Shown piece by piece: positions 1 through 9,500 of a DNA stretch of 64,000 nucleotides. The DNA lies in the NCBI GenBank assembly GCA_016714985.1, contig JADKBS010000010.1:186001-250000 (forward strand), given 5' to 3'. The notes below the pieces were generated by a model. It was not told the DNA's origin. It did no database searches and saw nothing but the letters and a program-made list of their open reading frames with translations. The position numbers and the translations under genes were made by a program. This DNA is from Saprospiraceae bacterium (GTDB taxonomy: Bacteria; Bacteroidota; Bacteroidia; Chitinophagales; Saprospiraceae). Numbering within the stretch: the first letter of the stretch is position 1; every line of letters begins with the position of its first letter.

Positions 1-1369
1 GTGGACAATTCCGGCACGGATTCCGTCTATTTCAAATCAGCAGATGAAGTGGAAGCAGCCTTGGCAGGTGCCTATGCCGACTTCAAGAACGAGTATTGGC
101 AGCTCGACAATATGGTAAATGGTGACGCCCAATCGGATGACGCCTACGCTTAATGGCGACAACCCCGACAACTTCCAGATTGACGAGTTCAAGCTGGTGG
201 CTACCAACCGCAACGTGAGCCGTGACTGGGCCTACCTGTATTCCACCATCGGTAAATGCAACACGGTTTTGAACAACCTCGATGCCGTGACCGACCCTGC
301 CCTCACTAGTACAAGGAAGGAAGAAATACGGGGGGAGGCTGCGTTCATTAGGTCCTATATGTACTTCCAGTTGGTGCAGCTTTGGGGCGATGTGCCATTG
401 CAATTGCAGGAGGTAAAGACCATCAGTGCCGAGGTGTTGGACGAGATTTATCCCATCATCTTCCCTGCCCGTTCGCCGCAGGCGGAAGTGTATGCACAAA
501 TCATCGCCGACCTCGAAACGGCCTTGACAAGGGTGCGGGTAACAGCACCGGACAAGGGTTACGCAACGGTCGGGGCAGTGAACGCCATGCTGGCCAAGGT
601 CTATGCCACGCAAGAGCCGCACGACTGGAACAAGGTGCTGGAATACTGCAATGCGGTCATTGCTGGGCCATATTCGCTCATGCCAACCTACGACGCACTT
701 TGGAGCAACGCAAACGAAAATTCCGCCGAGTCCATTTATGAAATAAACTACTCTGGTGGTGCGGCTGACGGCAACTGGGGTACGAATATTTTCCGGGGCC
801 TCGATTGGAAGAAGTTCAACCTGCCGAGCAACGACCTCGTGGCTGCTTTTGATGAAGAGGGCGACATGATTCGGAAGAATGCCAGCATCATTTTCTTGGA
901 TGTGACGGGCAAGTGGTCAGACGAGCATTGGCCACAGACAAATTACCCGTTCATCAATAAATGGCGCAACTTCAACGAAGGCAGCGACCAGAACTACATC
1001 TTTATCCGCCTTGCCGACATCTTGCTGCTAAAGGCTGAGGCCCTGAACGAAACGGGCGACCAAGCGGGTGCCATCGAAATCGTCAACCAGATTCGGAATA
1101 GGGTAAACTTGGCACCAACGACGGTTACCTCACAAGCCGACGTTCGCCTTGCCATTGAGAAGGAGCGCCGCCTCGAATTGGCGTTCGAGGGCCACCGCTG
1201 GTACAACCTCAAGCGCACGGGCCGTGCCATCGAGGTGATGAACAACGAGACGATTGACCACACTGGCAACCTCGTGGGCTACCAACTGACACCTGAGCGC
1301 CTCTACTGGCCAATACCACAAGCCGAGTTGGACAAGAACTCGAAGCTGGTACAGAACGATGGGTATTGA
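1..1369 (+). CDS. SusD/RagB family glycan-binding outer-membrane protein, 5'-partial, one frameshift
   Basis: SusD-family proteins sit on the outer face of the outer membrane, bind oligosaccharides and lid a SusC TonB-dependent channel. The gene enters from the left edge in frame 1 and reads to DDAYA at about position 150, where it meets a stop. The next frame continues with NGDNPDNFQ and the whole SusD body, so one extra base near 150-152 breaks an otherwise continuous gene. The C-terminal SusD signature is present (RLADILLLKAEALNE, then EKERRLELAFEGHRWYNLKR, then YWPIPQAELDKN). The signal peptide, lipobox and partner susC would lie upstream, outside the window. The two GH30 hydrolases downstream suggest a polysaccharide-utilisation locus. 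Family assignment is firm; the glycan is unknown. Confidence 0.9.
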
Positions 1370-1381
1370 TATTTTGGGTTC

Positions 1382-1438
1382 AACACGGAGACACAGAGAC
1401 ACGAAGGTACACTTAGTGTTTCTCTGTGCCTCCGTGTT
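1382..1438. repeat. Inverted repeat between susD and GH30
   Basis: The left arm AACACGGAGACACAGAGAC (from 1382) is answered by its near-perfect complement ending at 1438. It fills most of the 84-bp gap after susD. It could act as a hairpin terminator or attenuator, but there is no T-tract, so a dispersed intergenic palindrome is as likely. Confidence 0.7.
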
Positions 1439-1453
1439 TAATAATTAACTGCC

Positions 1454-2860
1454 ATGAGAAATTTACTCGCCATCATTTTCACGCTCGCTACATTCCTATC
1501 CTCCGCTCAAAAAATCACCGTTTACACCACCGCCGAAAACACCAACCACCGCCTATCAAAAACGGAGGAACTTAGTTTGTCGCCCTTCGGGCAACCATTT
1601 GAAAACCAGCCTTGCGTCTTCGTTGACCCCTCGGAAACGTTCCAGACCTTCCTCGGCATTGGCGGGGCGCTGACGGATGCCTCGGCGGAGACCTTTGCGA
1701 AGCTGCCCGCCGACAAGCAAAAAGAAGTGCTGACGGCTTATTTCGACAAGGAAAAAGGCATCGGCTACACGCTCGCCCGCACGAACATCAACAGCTGTGA
1801 TTTTTCCAGCGATATGTACACATACATCGCCGAAGGCGACAAGGAACTGAAAACGTTCAACCTTGCCCACGACGAGAAATACAAAATCCCGTTCATCAAA
1901 AAGGCGATGGACGTGGCGGGGCACTTGGATTTTTACGTCAGCCCGTGGAGCCCGCCAGCTTGGATGAAGGACAACAACGACATGCTCCAGGGCGGCCACC
2001 TCAAGCCGGAGTTTTACGATGCTTGGGCAAATTATTTCGTGAAGTTCATTCAGGCTTACGAGCAACAGGGTATCCCAGTTTGGGGCCTCAGCGTGCAGAA
2101 CGAGCCAATGGCCAAACAGACTTGGGAATCGTGCATCTATACAGCAGAAGAGGAGCGGGATTTCATCAAAAAAAGCCTCGGCCCCACCTTGCAGCGCAAC
2201 GGCCTCGGCAGTAAAAAGCTCATCGCTTGGGACCACAACCGTGACCTGATTTACCAGCGGGCCAGCACCTACCTCCACGACCCCGAAGCAGCAAAGTACA
2301 TCTGGGGCATCGGCTTCCACTGGTACGAGGACTGGAACGGCGGCCTGCAATTTGACAACGTGAGGCGGGTTTACGAATCATTCCCCGACAAGAACCTGCT
2401 GCTGACGGAGGCCTGCAACTTCCCGTTCTCCTGGGAGACCATCAACCAATGGAAATGGGGCGAACGTTACGGCCAGAACATGATTCAGGACTTCAACAAC
2501 GGCGCCGTGGCCTGGACGGACTGGAACATCCTACTCGATGAAACAGGCGGCCCTAACCATGTGAAGAACTTCTGCTTTGCACCCATCCACGCCAAGACGA
2601 AGGAGGGCACGTTGCACTATATGAACTCGTATTATTACATCGGCCATTTCTCGAAGTTCATACAACCTGGGGCGAGGCGCATCGTCAGCTCGTCGAGCCG
2701 GGCGCAGTTGCTGACCACGGCCTTCCGGAATCCCGACGGCAGCACTGTTGTAGTAGTGATGAACCCGACGAACGAGAAAATCAGCTATCGGATTTGGTTG
2801 AAAGGGCAAGCGGCGGAGACGGTGAGCTTGCCGCATTCGATTGCGACGTTGGTATTTTAA
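1454..2860 (+). CDS. Glycoside hydrolase family 30, secreted
   Basis: A retaining beta-glycosidase of 468 residues. A signal peptide is visible (MRNLLAIIFTLATFLSSAQ). GH30 landmarks: FLGIGGALTDASAE near 66-79, SPWSPPAWMK at 163-172, the acid/base glutamate E217 in SVQNEP, and the nucleophile E319 in LLTEACNF. A C-terminal beta-sandwich follows. Known GH30 activities include glucosylceramidase, beta-1,6-glucanase and xylanase; the subfamily cannot be set by eye. It follows susD on the same strand and is followed by a second GH30, so it probably acts in the periplasm or on the surface on the glycan bound by SusD. Confidence 0.93.
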   Translation: MRNLLAIIFTLATFLSSAQKITVYTTAENTNHRLSKTEELSLSPFGQPFENQPCVFVDPSETFQTFLGIGGALTDASAETFAKLPADKQKEVLTAYFDKEKGIGYTLARTNINSCDFSSDMYTYIAEGDKELKTFNLAHDEKYKIPFIKKAMDVAGHLDFYVSPWSPPAWMKDNNDMLQGGHLKPEFYDAWANYFVKFIQAYEQQGIPVWGLSVQNEPMAKQTWESCIYTAEEERDFIKKSLGPTLQRNGLGSKKLIAWDHNRDLIYQRASTYLHDPEAAKYIWGIGFHWYEDWNGGLQFDNVRRVYESFPDKNLLLTEACNFPFSWETINQWKWGERYGQNMIQDFNNGAVAWTDWNILLDETGGPNHVKNFCFAPIHAKTKEGTLHYMNSYYYIGHFSKFIQPGARRIVSSSSRAQLLTTAFRNPDGSTVVVVMNPTNEKISYRIWLKGQAAETVSLPHSIATLVF

Positions 2861-2862
2861 AA

Positions 2863-2938
2863 ATTGTTGAATTGCTTCATTGTTGAACTGTTTATTGCAA
2901 GACAATTTAACAATGAAGCAATCCAACAATTCAACAAT
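2863..2938. repeat. Inverted repeat between the two GH30 genes
   Basis: Words built on TTGTTGAATTG and ATTGCTTCATTGTT occur on the left (2863-2887) and as their complement on the right (2907-2938). The element nearly fills the 83-bp gap and can fold into a long imperfect hairpin. It belongs to the general class of word-repeat palindromes found through this window. Confidence 0.7.
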
Positions 2939-2943
2939 GAATC

Positions 2944-4359
2944 ATGTATAAATTATTGCCAATCCTGCTGTTAATCAGCGCCTTATCCTGCAACTCCAAG
3001 TCTGAGGATGAAGAACCAATCACGCCCACCCCTACCCTGCCCGTGCAGGTCTGGACCACCTCTGCCGACCAAGTGAACCTGCTCTACAAGCGGTCACTCG
3101 CCTTCGCCACGGGGCGTGACGACCGCTTCACCACCATCACCATTGACACGGCGTTGGCCTTGCAGCCTATCGAAGGCTTTGGCTACACGCTCACCGGGGG
3201 CAGTGCCATGCTGCTCCATCAAATGGGTGCGACGGAACGGGCAAAGCTCTTAAAGGAGTTGTTCGGCAGCGACAGCACTTCCATTGGCGTGAGTTACCTG
3301 CGGATGAGCATCGGCGCTTCGGACTTGGATGCCACGGTGTTCAGCTACAACGACCTCCCAACTGGCCAGACCGACCCCGACCTCTCAGAGTTCAGCATCG
3401 CAAAGGACGAGGAGCACCTGATTCCCATCATCAAGGAGATTTTGGCCATCAATCCGGACATCAAATTCATGGGGTCGCCGTGGAGTCCGCCGACGTGGAT
3501 GAAAACTAACGGGAGCAGCAAGGGCGGGCAATTGAAGCCTGAATATTATGGCGTTTACGCCCAATATTTCGTGAAGTACATCCAAGCCTACAAGGCGCAC
3601 GGCATTGAGATTGACGCCATCACACCGCAGAACGAGCCTCACCATCCCGGCAACAATCCCAGTATGCAAATGCTGTCGGGGCAGCAGGCGGATTTCATCA
3701 AAAACCACCTCGGCCCTGCCTTCCAAGCCGCGGGCATAGCCACGAAAATCATCATCTGGGACCACAACTGCGACGAGCCGAACTACCCCATCGAAGTGCT
3801 CAACGACCCAGCGGCCAAGGCGTTCGTACATGGCTCGGCCTTCCACATGTATGCTGGCGATGCGGGTGCGCTCAGCACCGTGTATGCCGCCCACCCCGAC
3901 AAGGCGCTCTACTTCACGGAACAATGGACAGGCAAGAACGGCACCTTCGATGGCGATTTCCAATGGCATATCAAGAACATCATCATCGGCACGATGCGCA
4001 ACTGGAGCCGGGTGGCCCTCGAATGGAACCTCGCCAACGACCCCAACTACGGCCCACACACGCCCGGTGGTTGCACGGAGTGCAAAGGTGCTGTCACCAT
4101 TGACGGCAACACGGCCACGAAGAATGTCGCCTACTATATCATCGGGCAGGTGGCCAAGTTCGTGCCGCCGGGTTCCACGAGACTGACCAGCAACCTCACG
4201 GGGCCGCTACCGAATGTGGCTTTTAAGCGGCCCGATGGCAAGTATGTTCTTTTGGTCTTAAATGAAGGCGCTGATATTCAATCGTTCAACATACAGGCGG
4301 GCAACCGCTGGATTACTGCGTCTTTGGGCGGGAAGTCGGCGGGGACGTTTGTGTGGTGA
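2944..4359 (+). CDS. Glycoside hydrolase family 30, lipoprotein
   Basis: Second GH30 enzyme, 471 residues. The N-terminus MYKLLPILLLISALSCNSKS carries a lipobox (ALSC, Cys16) followed by acidic residues, as in surface-exposed Bacteroidota lipoproteins. Catalytic landmarks: EGFGYTLTGGSA near 77-88, SPWSPPTWMK at 178-187, acid/base E231 in TPQNEP, nucleophile E326 in LYFTEQW. It is clearly paralogous to the upstream GH30 but well diverged. The signal types differ (cleaved signal peptide versus lipoprotein), which suggests a split between soluble or periplasmic and membrane-anchored steps on one glycan. Confidence 0.92.
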   Translation: MYKLLPILLLISALSCNSKSEDEEPITPTPTLPVQVWTTSADQVNLLYKRSLAFATGRDDRFTTITIDTALALQPIEGFGYTLTGGSAMLLHQMGATERAKLLKELFGSDSTSIGVSYLRMSIGASDLDATVFSYNDLPTGQTDPDLSEFSIAKDEEHLIPIIKEILAINPDIKFMGSPWSPPTWMKTNGSSKGGQLKPEYYGVYAQYFVKYIQAYKAHGIEIDAITPQNEPHHPGNNPSMQMLSGQQADFIKNHLGPAFQAAGIATKIIIWDHNCDEPNYPIEVLNDPAAKAFVHGSAFHMYAGDAGALSTVYAAHPDKALYFTEQWTGKNGTFDGDFQWHIKNIIIGTMRNWSRVALEWNLANDPNYGPHTPGGCTECKGAVTIDGNTATKNVAYYIIGQVAKFVPPGSTRLTSNLTGPLPNVAFKRPDGKYVLLVLNEGADIQSFNIQAGNRWITASLGGKSAGTFVW

Positions 4360-4436
4360 GGGGGAATTTCGTTAAATAAAAAGTGGCTGTATCATAAGTC
4401 AACCCAAAGAAATTGCCTCCGATAATTATTTGGCCG

Positions 4437-4518
4437 CCCGCAGATTTCGCAGGTTCACACAGATTTTCTTTTGGAAAATCTTGCATCTTCATCTGCGAAA
4501 ATCTGTGCTATCTGCGGG
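4437..4518. repeat. Inverted repeat with CCCGCAGAT ends
   Basis: CCCGCAGAT at 4437-4445 pairs with ATCTGCGGG at 4510-4518, and internal words (CACAGATTTTC, GAAAATCTGTG) also mirror each other. It lies between convergent genes and may serve as a transcriptional boundary. Confidence 0.65.
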
Positions 4519-4568
4519 AGAAAGACTTTTGATATAGCCTCTTTTATTTATTTAATGGCCTATGACAA

Positions 4569-5060
4569 TTATTTAAGTGAAAACTTCACTGGTATTTTTT
4601 TATATACCCTTACCGGGGTTCCTCGCTGGCGACCTGGTTCCCAAGTAGGGAACGATTTTACAATCTGTAGTATCGTTTCACCACAACCATAGCCAATATC
4701 CTCTACAATTTGAGGGTTGGTGACTCGCCCATCTTTTTCCACGATGAAACTAATATATACTATGCCCTGAACATTATTTTTTCTGGCATCAGTTGGATAC
4801 TTTAGCTTTCCATAAAGAAACTCAAGCATTTTTCTATCTGAACATTTTATTCGTTCAGACTTGCCCTCAACATTTTCACAACCCAAAAATATGGGAGGTT
4901 CTTCGACTACCTTGAAAACCTCATCCGTATCTTGAGTGGGCGTTGAAGCTACTGGTGTTAGCGACTGTTGTTGGGCTGAAGTAGTTGTAGTTTGTGCCTG
5001 GGCTTGCAATACCAATACTGTAAGTATATTGGTAACCATAAGAAGAATGTGTTTTTTCAT
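4569..5060 (-). CDS. TonB C-terminal domain protein with signal peptide
   Basis: 163 residues. The N-terminus MKKHILLMVTNILTVLVLQAQAQ is a signal peptide. After a Thr/Gln-rich linker comes a TonB-C-like domain: LKYPTDARKNNVQGIVYISF, VEKDGRVTNPQIVEDIG, and SFPTWEPGRQRGTPV. In classical TonB this domain contacts outer-membrane receptors and is anchored in the inner membrane. Here the hydrophobic segment looks cleavable, so it may be a free periplasmic TonB-C protein, a common variant in Bacteroidota. It stands alone, convergent with the GH30 genes. Confidence 0.85.
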   Translation of the reverse strand: MKKHILLMVTNILTVLVLQAQAQTTTTSAQQQSLTPVASTPTQDTDEVFKVVEEPPIFLGCENVEGKSERIKCSDRKMLEFLYGKLKYPTDARKNNVQGIVYISFIVEKDGRVTNPQIVEDIGYGCGETILQIVKSFPTWEPGRQRGTPVRVYKKIPVKFSLK

Positions 5061-5151
5061 GAAATTTGGTTTGATGAATAATAAATGTAAAAGTAAAGAA
5101 ATTGCTCAAATAGAAGGCGGCACAACATTAAAACCTGCACCTGAAAATTTC

Positions 5152-5210
5152 TTTTGGGCAGCGGCGGCTGCCGCCCAAAAGGAGGAAAATTTGGGGGCGT
5201 TCCGCCCCAA
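5152..5210. repeat. Two adjacent GC-rich hairpins (REP-like)
   Basis: The first hairpin spans 5152-5180 (TTTTGGGC and GCCCAAAA outer arms around a GCGGC/GCCGC core). The second lies at about 5191-5210 (TTGGGGGCG / CGCCCCAA). They occupy the 401-bp gap 5061-5461, in which I see no gene; the rest of that gap is featureless apart from presumed promoters for the divergent neighbours. Confidence 0.7.
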
Positions 5211-5461
5211 GCCCCCTGTACGATAAATAGGTACTTTGCCGACGCTGACTTGCCTCACCCAAATATGCGATACTAACCCGACCCTCTCGCAGCTTTTCGC
5301 TAAATCATGCGATTACCTGCCAATCCAACCCACTGCCCCTTTGCATCATGATTAAGGCAAATATGGAGGCCTCCTTATAGCTGAAATCATTCGACATTAA
5401 AATCATTTCATCACCCGACTCGACAAGCATTGACCCCAGCTTGTTTTTTATCTAAATCATC

Positions 5462-6532
5462 ATGAAAATCAGAATTCTATTCTTTGCAATGGCCAGCCCC
5501 ATGGCGACGGCCATCTCCGCCCAAATCACCTTCACGGCGTCCGACGTGGCCATCATTGGCCAGCAGATGACGCAGGTATCCGACACGCTGCCCGATGCCT
5601 CCATCCAGGCAGGGCCGGGCGGCCAAAACCAAACCTGGAACTTCAGCACCTTGCAGGCACACGAATCCTATCCGTTGGATTTCGTTGCGCCAAGCACCAC
5701 ACCCTACACCGACTTGTTCCCGACTGCCGACGTGGCCAGCGTTGAAAACGACAGCGCCTTTGCCTATTATGAAAAGGACAACAATGGGCTGCGCTTGCTC
5801 GGCATTTATGGCTCATTTACCATCGAAGACGGCACGCTCGACTTAGCGGTGAAAAACACGCCAGCCATGAGCATCCTGCGGTTCCCTACCACGTTCAACG
5901 ACGGCTACACGGAACAGTACAAGCGGGTCATCAATATGGCAGGTGCCGATGTGGGGCTGCCCGTGGACAGCTTCCGAGTTGTTAGTACCGTTTTGCGCAG
6001 CGTGCAATACGACGCCTACGGCAGCCTGACCACGCCCGCTGGCACCTTCGACGTGCTTCGGGTCAAGGAAACGGAGCTTTCCGTTGACACTACCTTCGTG
6101 TTGCTGTTTGGCACCTGGACGGAGTTCCCCGGCGAGCCGATTACCGATATTGCTTACAATTTCTGGACAAAGCAAAATGGTATCGGCTTCCCCGTTGCCT
6201 CCATCCAAGCGGATGAGTTTGGCAACACGGTCTCGGCCAGCTATTTGACTGATTTCACGGTGAGCCGTGCCGACGATGGTAAGGTAGAGCAGATGGCCTT
6301 CGAGCTATTTCCCAACCCTTGCAACGATTATATCAACCTCGATTTGCCTGCCAACTTCAAGGGCAGCGTGGAGGTTTACGACCTGATGGGCAGGGAAGTG
6401 CTCAGTCAAAATGTGGAAGGGCATTTTGCCCATATAGCGACCAATGGGCTGCCACAGGGCAATTATCTGGCTGTTTTGAAGCAGGAAAACCAGCGGATTG
6501 CTGGGCATCGGAAGTTTCAGGTGCTGCGGTAA
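5462..6532 (+). CDS. Secreted protein with T9SS type A sorting domain
   Basis: 356 residues with a signal peptide (MKIRILFFAMASPMATAISAQ). The body is a beta-rich region I cannot assign to a family. The last 75 residues are a type A T9SS sorting domain: FELFPNPCNDYINLDLP, VEVYDLMGREVLSQ, LPQGNYLAVLKQ, and a basic end at KFQVLR. The protein should therefore cross the outer membrane by the type IX system and be released or anchored there. It is transcribed toward the adhesin gene, from which it is separated by a shared bidirectional terminator. Confidence 0.85.
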   Translation: MKIRILFFAMASPMATAISAQITFTASDVAIIGQQMTQVSDTLPDASIQAGPGGQNQTWNFSTLQAHESYPLDFVAPSTTPYTDLFPTADVASVENDSAFAYYEKDNNGLRLLGIYGSFTIEDGTLDLAVKNTPAMSILRFPTTFNDGYTEQYKRVINMAGADVGLPVDSFRVVSTVLRSVQYDAYGSLTTPAGTFDVLRVKETELSVDTTFVLLFGTWTEFPGEPITDIAYNFWTKQNGIGFPVASIQADEFGNTVSASYLTDFTVSRADDGKVEQMAFELFPNPCNDYINLDLPANFKGSVEVYDLMGREVLSQNVEGHFAHIATNGLPQGNYLAVLKQENQRIAGHRKFQVLR

Positions 6533-6537
6533 AATGA

Positions 6538-6588
6538 TTAAATAAAAAAGTCGGCGTGGCTTCGAGCCACGCCGACTTTTTTATTTAA
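6538..6588. terminator. Bidirectional intrinsic terminator
   Basis: A perfect 24-bp stem with a TCG loop (6538-6561 and 6565-6588). The core GTCGGCGTGGCT is flanked by A-tracts on one side and T-tracts on the other, so it works on both strands. It lies between the stop codons of the convergent genes at 6532 and 6591. Confidence 0.93.
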
Positions 6589-6590
6589 AC

Positions 6591-9500
6591 CTACCTTGTC
6601 ACCACCACATCCCCCTTCACCACCTTCCGCTCCCCTGTCACCAATTCCACTTCGGCATACCAAACAAACACGCCAAAGTCCACGTCCTTGCCCCGGAACT
6701 TGCCGTCCCAGCCAGTGGCCACATCATTTGGCCGCAGGCCAAAGCCTTGGAACACTGCCTCACCCCAGCGGGTGAAGACTTGGAAAGAAGTAACCTCCAC
6801 CACTTGGGTTTCATCGGCAAAGACCAGCAGCAGGTCGTTGATGCCATCGCCGTTGGGGGAGAAGATATTGGGGACGAAGATGCTGCCTGTGGGTACTATC
6901 ACATTCACCGAAACGGAAACGGAAGCCGAGGCTGAACAACCGCCCATATCGGTTATTTCAACCGTATATTCCGTATTGCTGGTTGGTGAAGCAATCGGGT
7001 TCAAGCAATCCGTGCAGCTCAGCCCTTCGCTGGGCGACCATAGAATGGAAGCAATCTCAGAAGGCGGAATGTTCAGCACAGGGTTGAGTTGCACGGTAGC
7101 ACCTGCCTCTATGGAAACAGCGGCAGCTAGCGAAATCACCAGTTGCGTTGCTTCCGCAATATTCAATTCAAATTCGGTTTCGCAACCATCGTCGTCCGTC
7201 ACAAGCACCACATAATCAGCGGGTTGCAAACCATTAAAGCTGCCTGTCTGGTTTGTGGAGGCCCCACCATCAATTGAATACACGAACGGCGAAGCCCCGC
7301 CTTGGCCACCACTGAAATTGATGCTGCCCGTGGCCACAGCGCAAGTAGGCTGCGCTACCAACGGTTCAGGGAAAATGGCTTGTGCTGCTGTCACTACCGT
7401 TGAATCCAAGCCTGAGCAACCATTCTCGGCATTGGTCACTTGAAGAACGTAAGTACCTGGGGCATTGACCACAGGATTGGGCACATTGCTGCTGCCAACA
7501 AATCCGCCAGAAAGCGAGAACCAAGCGAAACTGGCAACAGAAGCATTGGAACCGCCTTGCAAGGTAGCCTCCGATTGGCCGCAAACCAAGGCAACTGGAG
7601 GCCCTGCATCCGCCATCGGTGGCACCAAATCCGCCGACACAATGGCCGTAGTTGTCGCCGTACAGCCCGTCCCTTGGTCGGTCACCGTTAGCGTGTAGGT
7701 GCCGGGAGCATCCACGAATATCAGGACATTTGTACCGCCTGACACGATGCCCGGCCCTTCCCATGAATACTGGATATTGGCTCCAATGCTGCTGCTTGTT
7801 CCATCAATTGAGGTCGTTGCAAGGGCGCAGGTAAGCGGCTGTGCAGCAACCGCAATAGCAGTAGGTGGTGTAGCCGTCTGCTGCACTTCGGCCGTCGCCG
7901 TTGCCGAACAGCCGTTGGCTTGGTTGGCTACGGTCAAGGTGTAAGTGCCAGCCGCATTCACCGTCGGCGTCAGCGTCGTCTGGCCGCTCACAAGGCCGGG
8001 GCCTTGCCAGATATAGAGAAAGCCCGCCCCTGTGCTGCTGCCCGTACCATCCAATTGCACCTCCTGTGCCGTGCAGTTCAAGTTTTGCGACGCCGCCGCA
8101 ATGGCCGTTGGAGGGGTCGTATTGGATGTCAAGGTGGTGGTCGACGTAGCTGTACAGCCGTTCGGTCCGGTGACCGTGAGCGTATAGGTGCCAGCCATAT
8201 TGGCCGTTGGCGCCAAGGTCGTACCACCGAGCAGGATGCCGGGGCCTTGCCAGAGGTAGCTGAACCCTGCGCCCGTGCTGCTGCCCGTGCCGCTCAGTGG
8301 CACTTGCTGCAAAAGACAAGTGATACTTTGCGGCGCAGCCGCAACGGACGTTGGAGGCGTACCATTCTGTATGACCGTTACCTGGGCGGTGCTCGTGCAA
8401 TTATTTGCCAAATTGGTGACAGTTAGTATGTAAATGCCGGGGGCATTCACCATCGGCGAAAGGGTTGTGCCGCCGCTCACCACGCCTGGCCCGGCCCACA
8501 GGTAAGTGTAAACCGTGCCCGTACTGCTGCCCGTTCCACTCAGTGTAATAGGCTGCGTGCCGCAACCGAGTTGCTGGTTCGTGCTGGCGGTGGCGGTGGG
8601 CTGCTGCGCAACGTCGGTGACCTGCACACTCGCCAAAGTCTGGCAGTTGTTCTGGGTGTTCGTGACAGTGAGCAGGTAGGTGCCAGCGGCAGTGACCGTC
8701 GGGTTCAAGCTGTTTGCACCATTGAAGATAGTGCCGTCTGTGGTCGTCCAAAGGTAGGTGATGCCGGGGCCGCTGCTGCTGCCCGTGCCGTCCAAGGTCA
8801 CCTGCTGCACAGAGCAGGTCAGCGTTTGCGCAGCACCCGCATCGGCGGTGGGGGCGTTGGCGTCTTGGCCAACTTGCACCTCGTCCGTTGCGGAGCAGCC
8901 GCTTTGCAATTCGGTGACGGTGAGGGTGTAAGTGCCGGGGGCGTTCACCGTCGGTGTCAGGGTTGTTTCATCAAGCAGGATATTGCCATTCTGTGTCGTC
9001 CATTCATAGCCAAAACCCGCACCACTACTGCTTCCAGCGCCATTCAGCGACACGCTGGATTGCCCACAAAGCAGCGTTTGCGCAGCACCTGCCTCAGCGG
9101 TCGGCAAGTTGCCGTTCTGCGCCACCAGCACCGATTCACTGGCCGAGCAGCCCGTCTGGACGTTAGTCACCGTGAGCGTATAAGTGCCCGGCGAGCCAAT
9201 GGTCGGCGTGAGCGAACCGGGGCCGGAGATGATGCCCGTGCCCGTGCCCGTGAATGCCCAATTGTAAAAATACTCGATGCCCGTGGGCGCCGTGGCCGAA
9301 AGCTGCAACTGCGTAACGGTGCAGTTCAAGCTGCCCGGTGGGGCAACGTCCACGGCTGGTAGGTTGCCAAAGGAGTCAACCGTCAAGGCGTCAGTGGCCG
9401 AACAGCCGTTGGTGGCATTGGTGACGGTCAGGGTATAAATGCCCGCACTGCCAATATTGATGGTTTGGTTCGTCTCGCCCGTTGACCAAAGGTAACTGAT

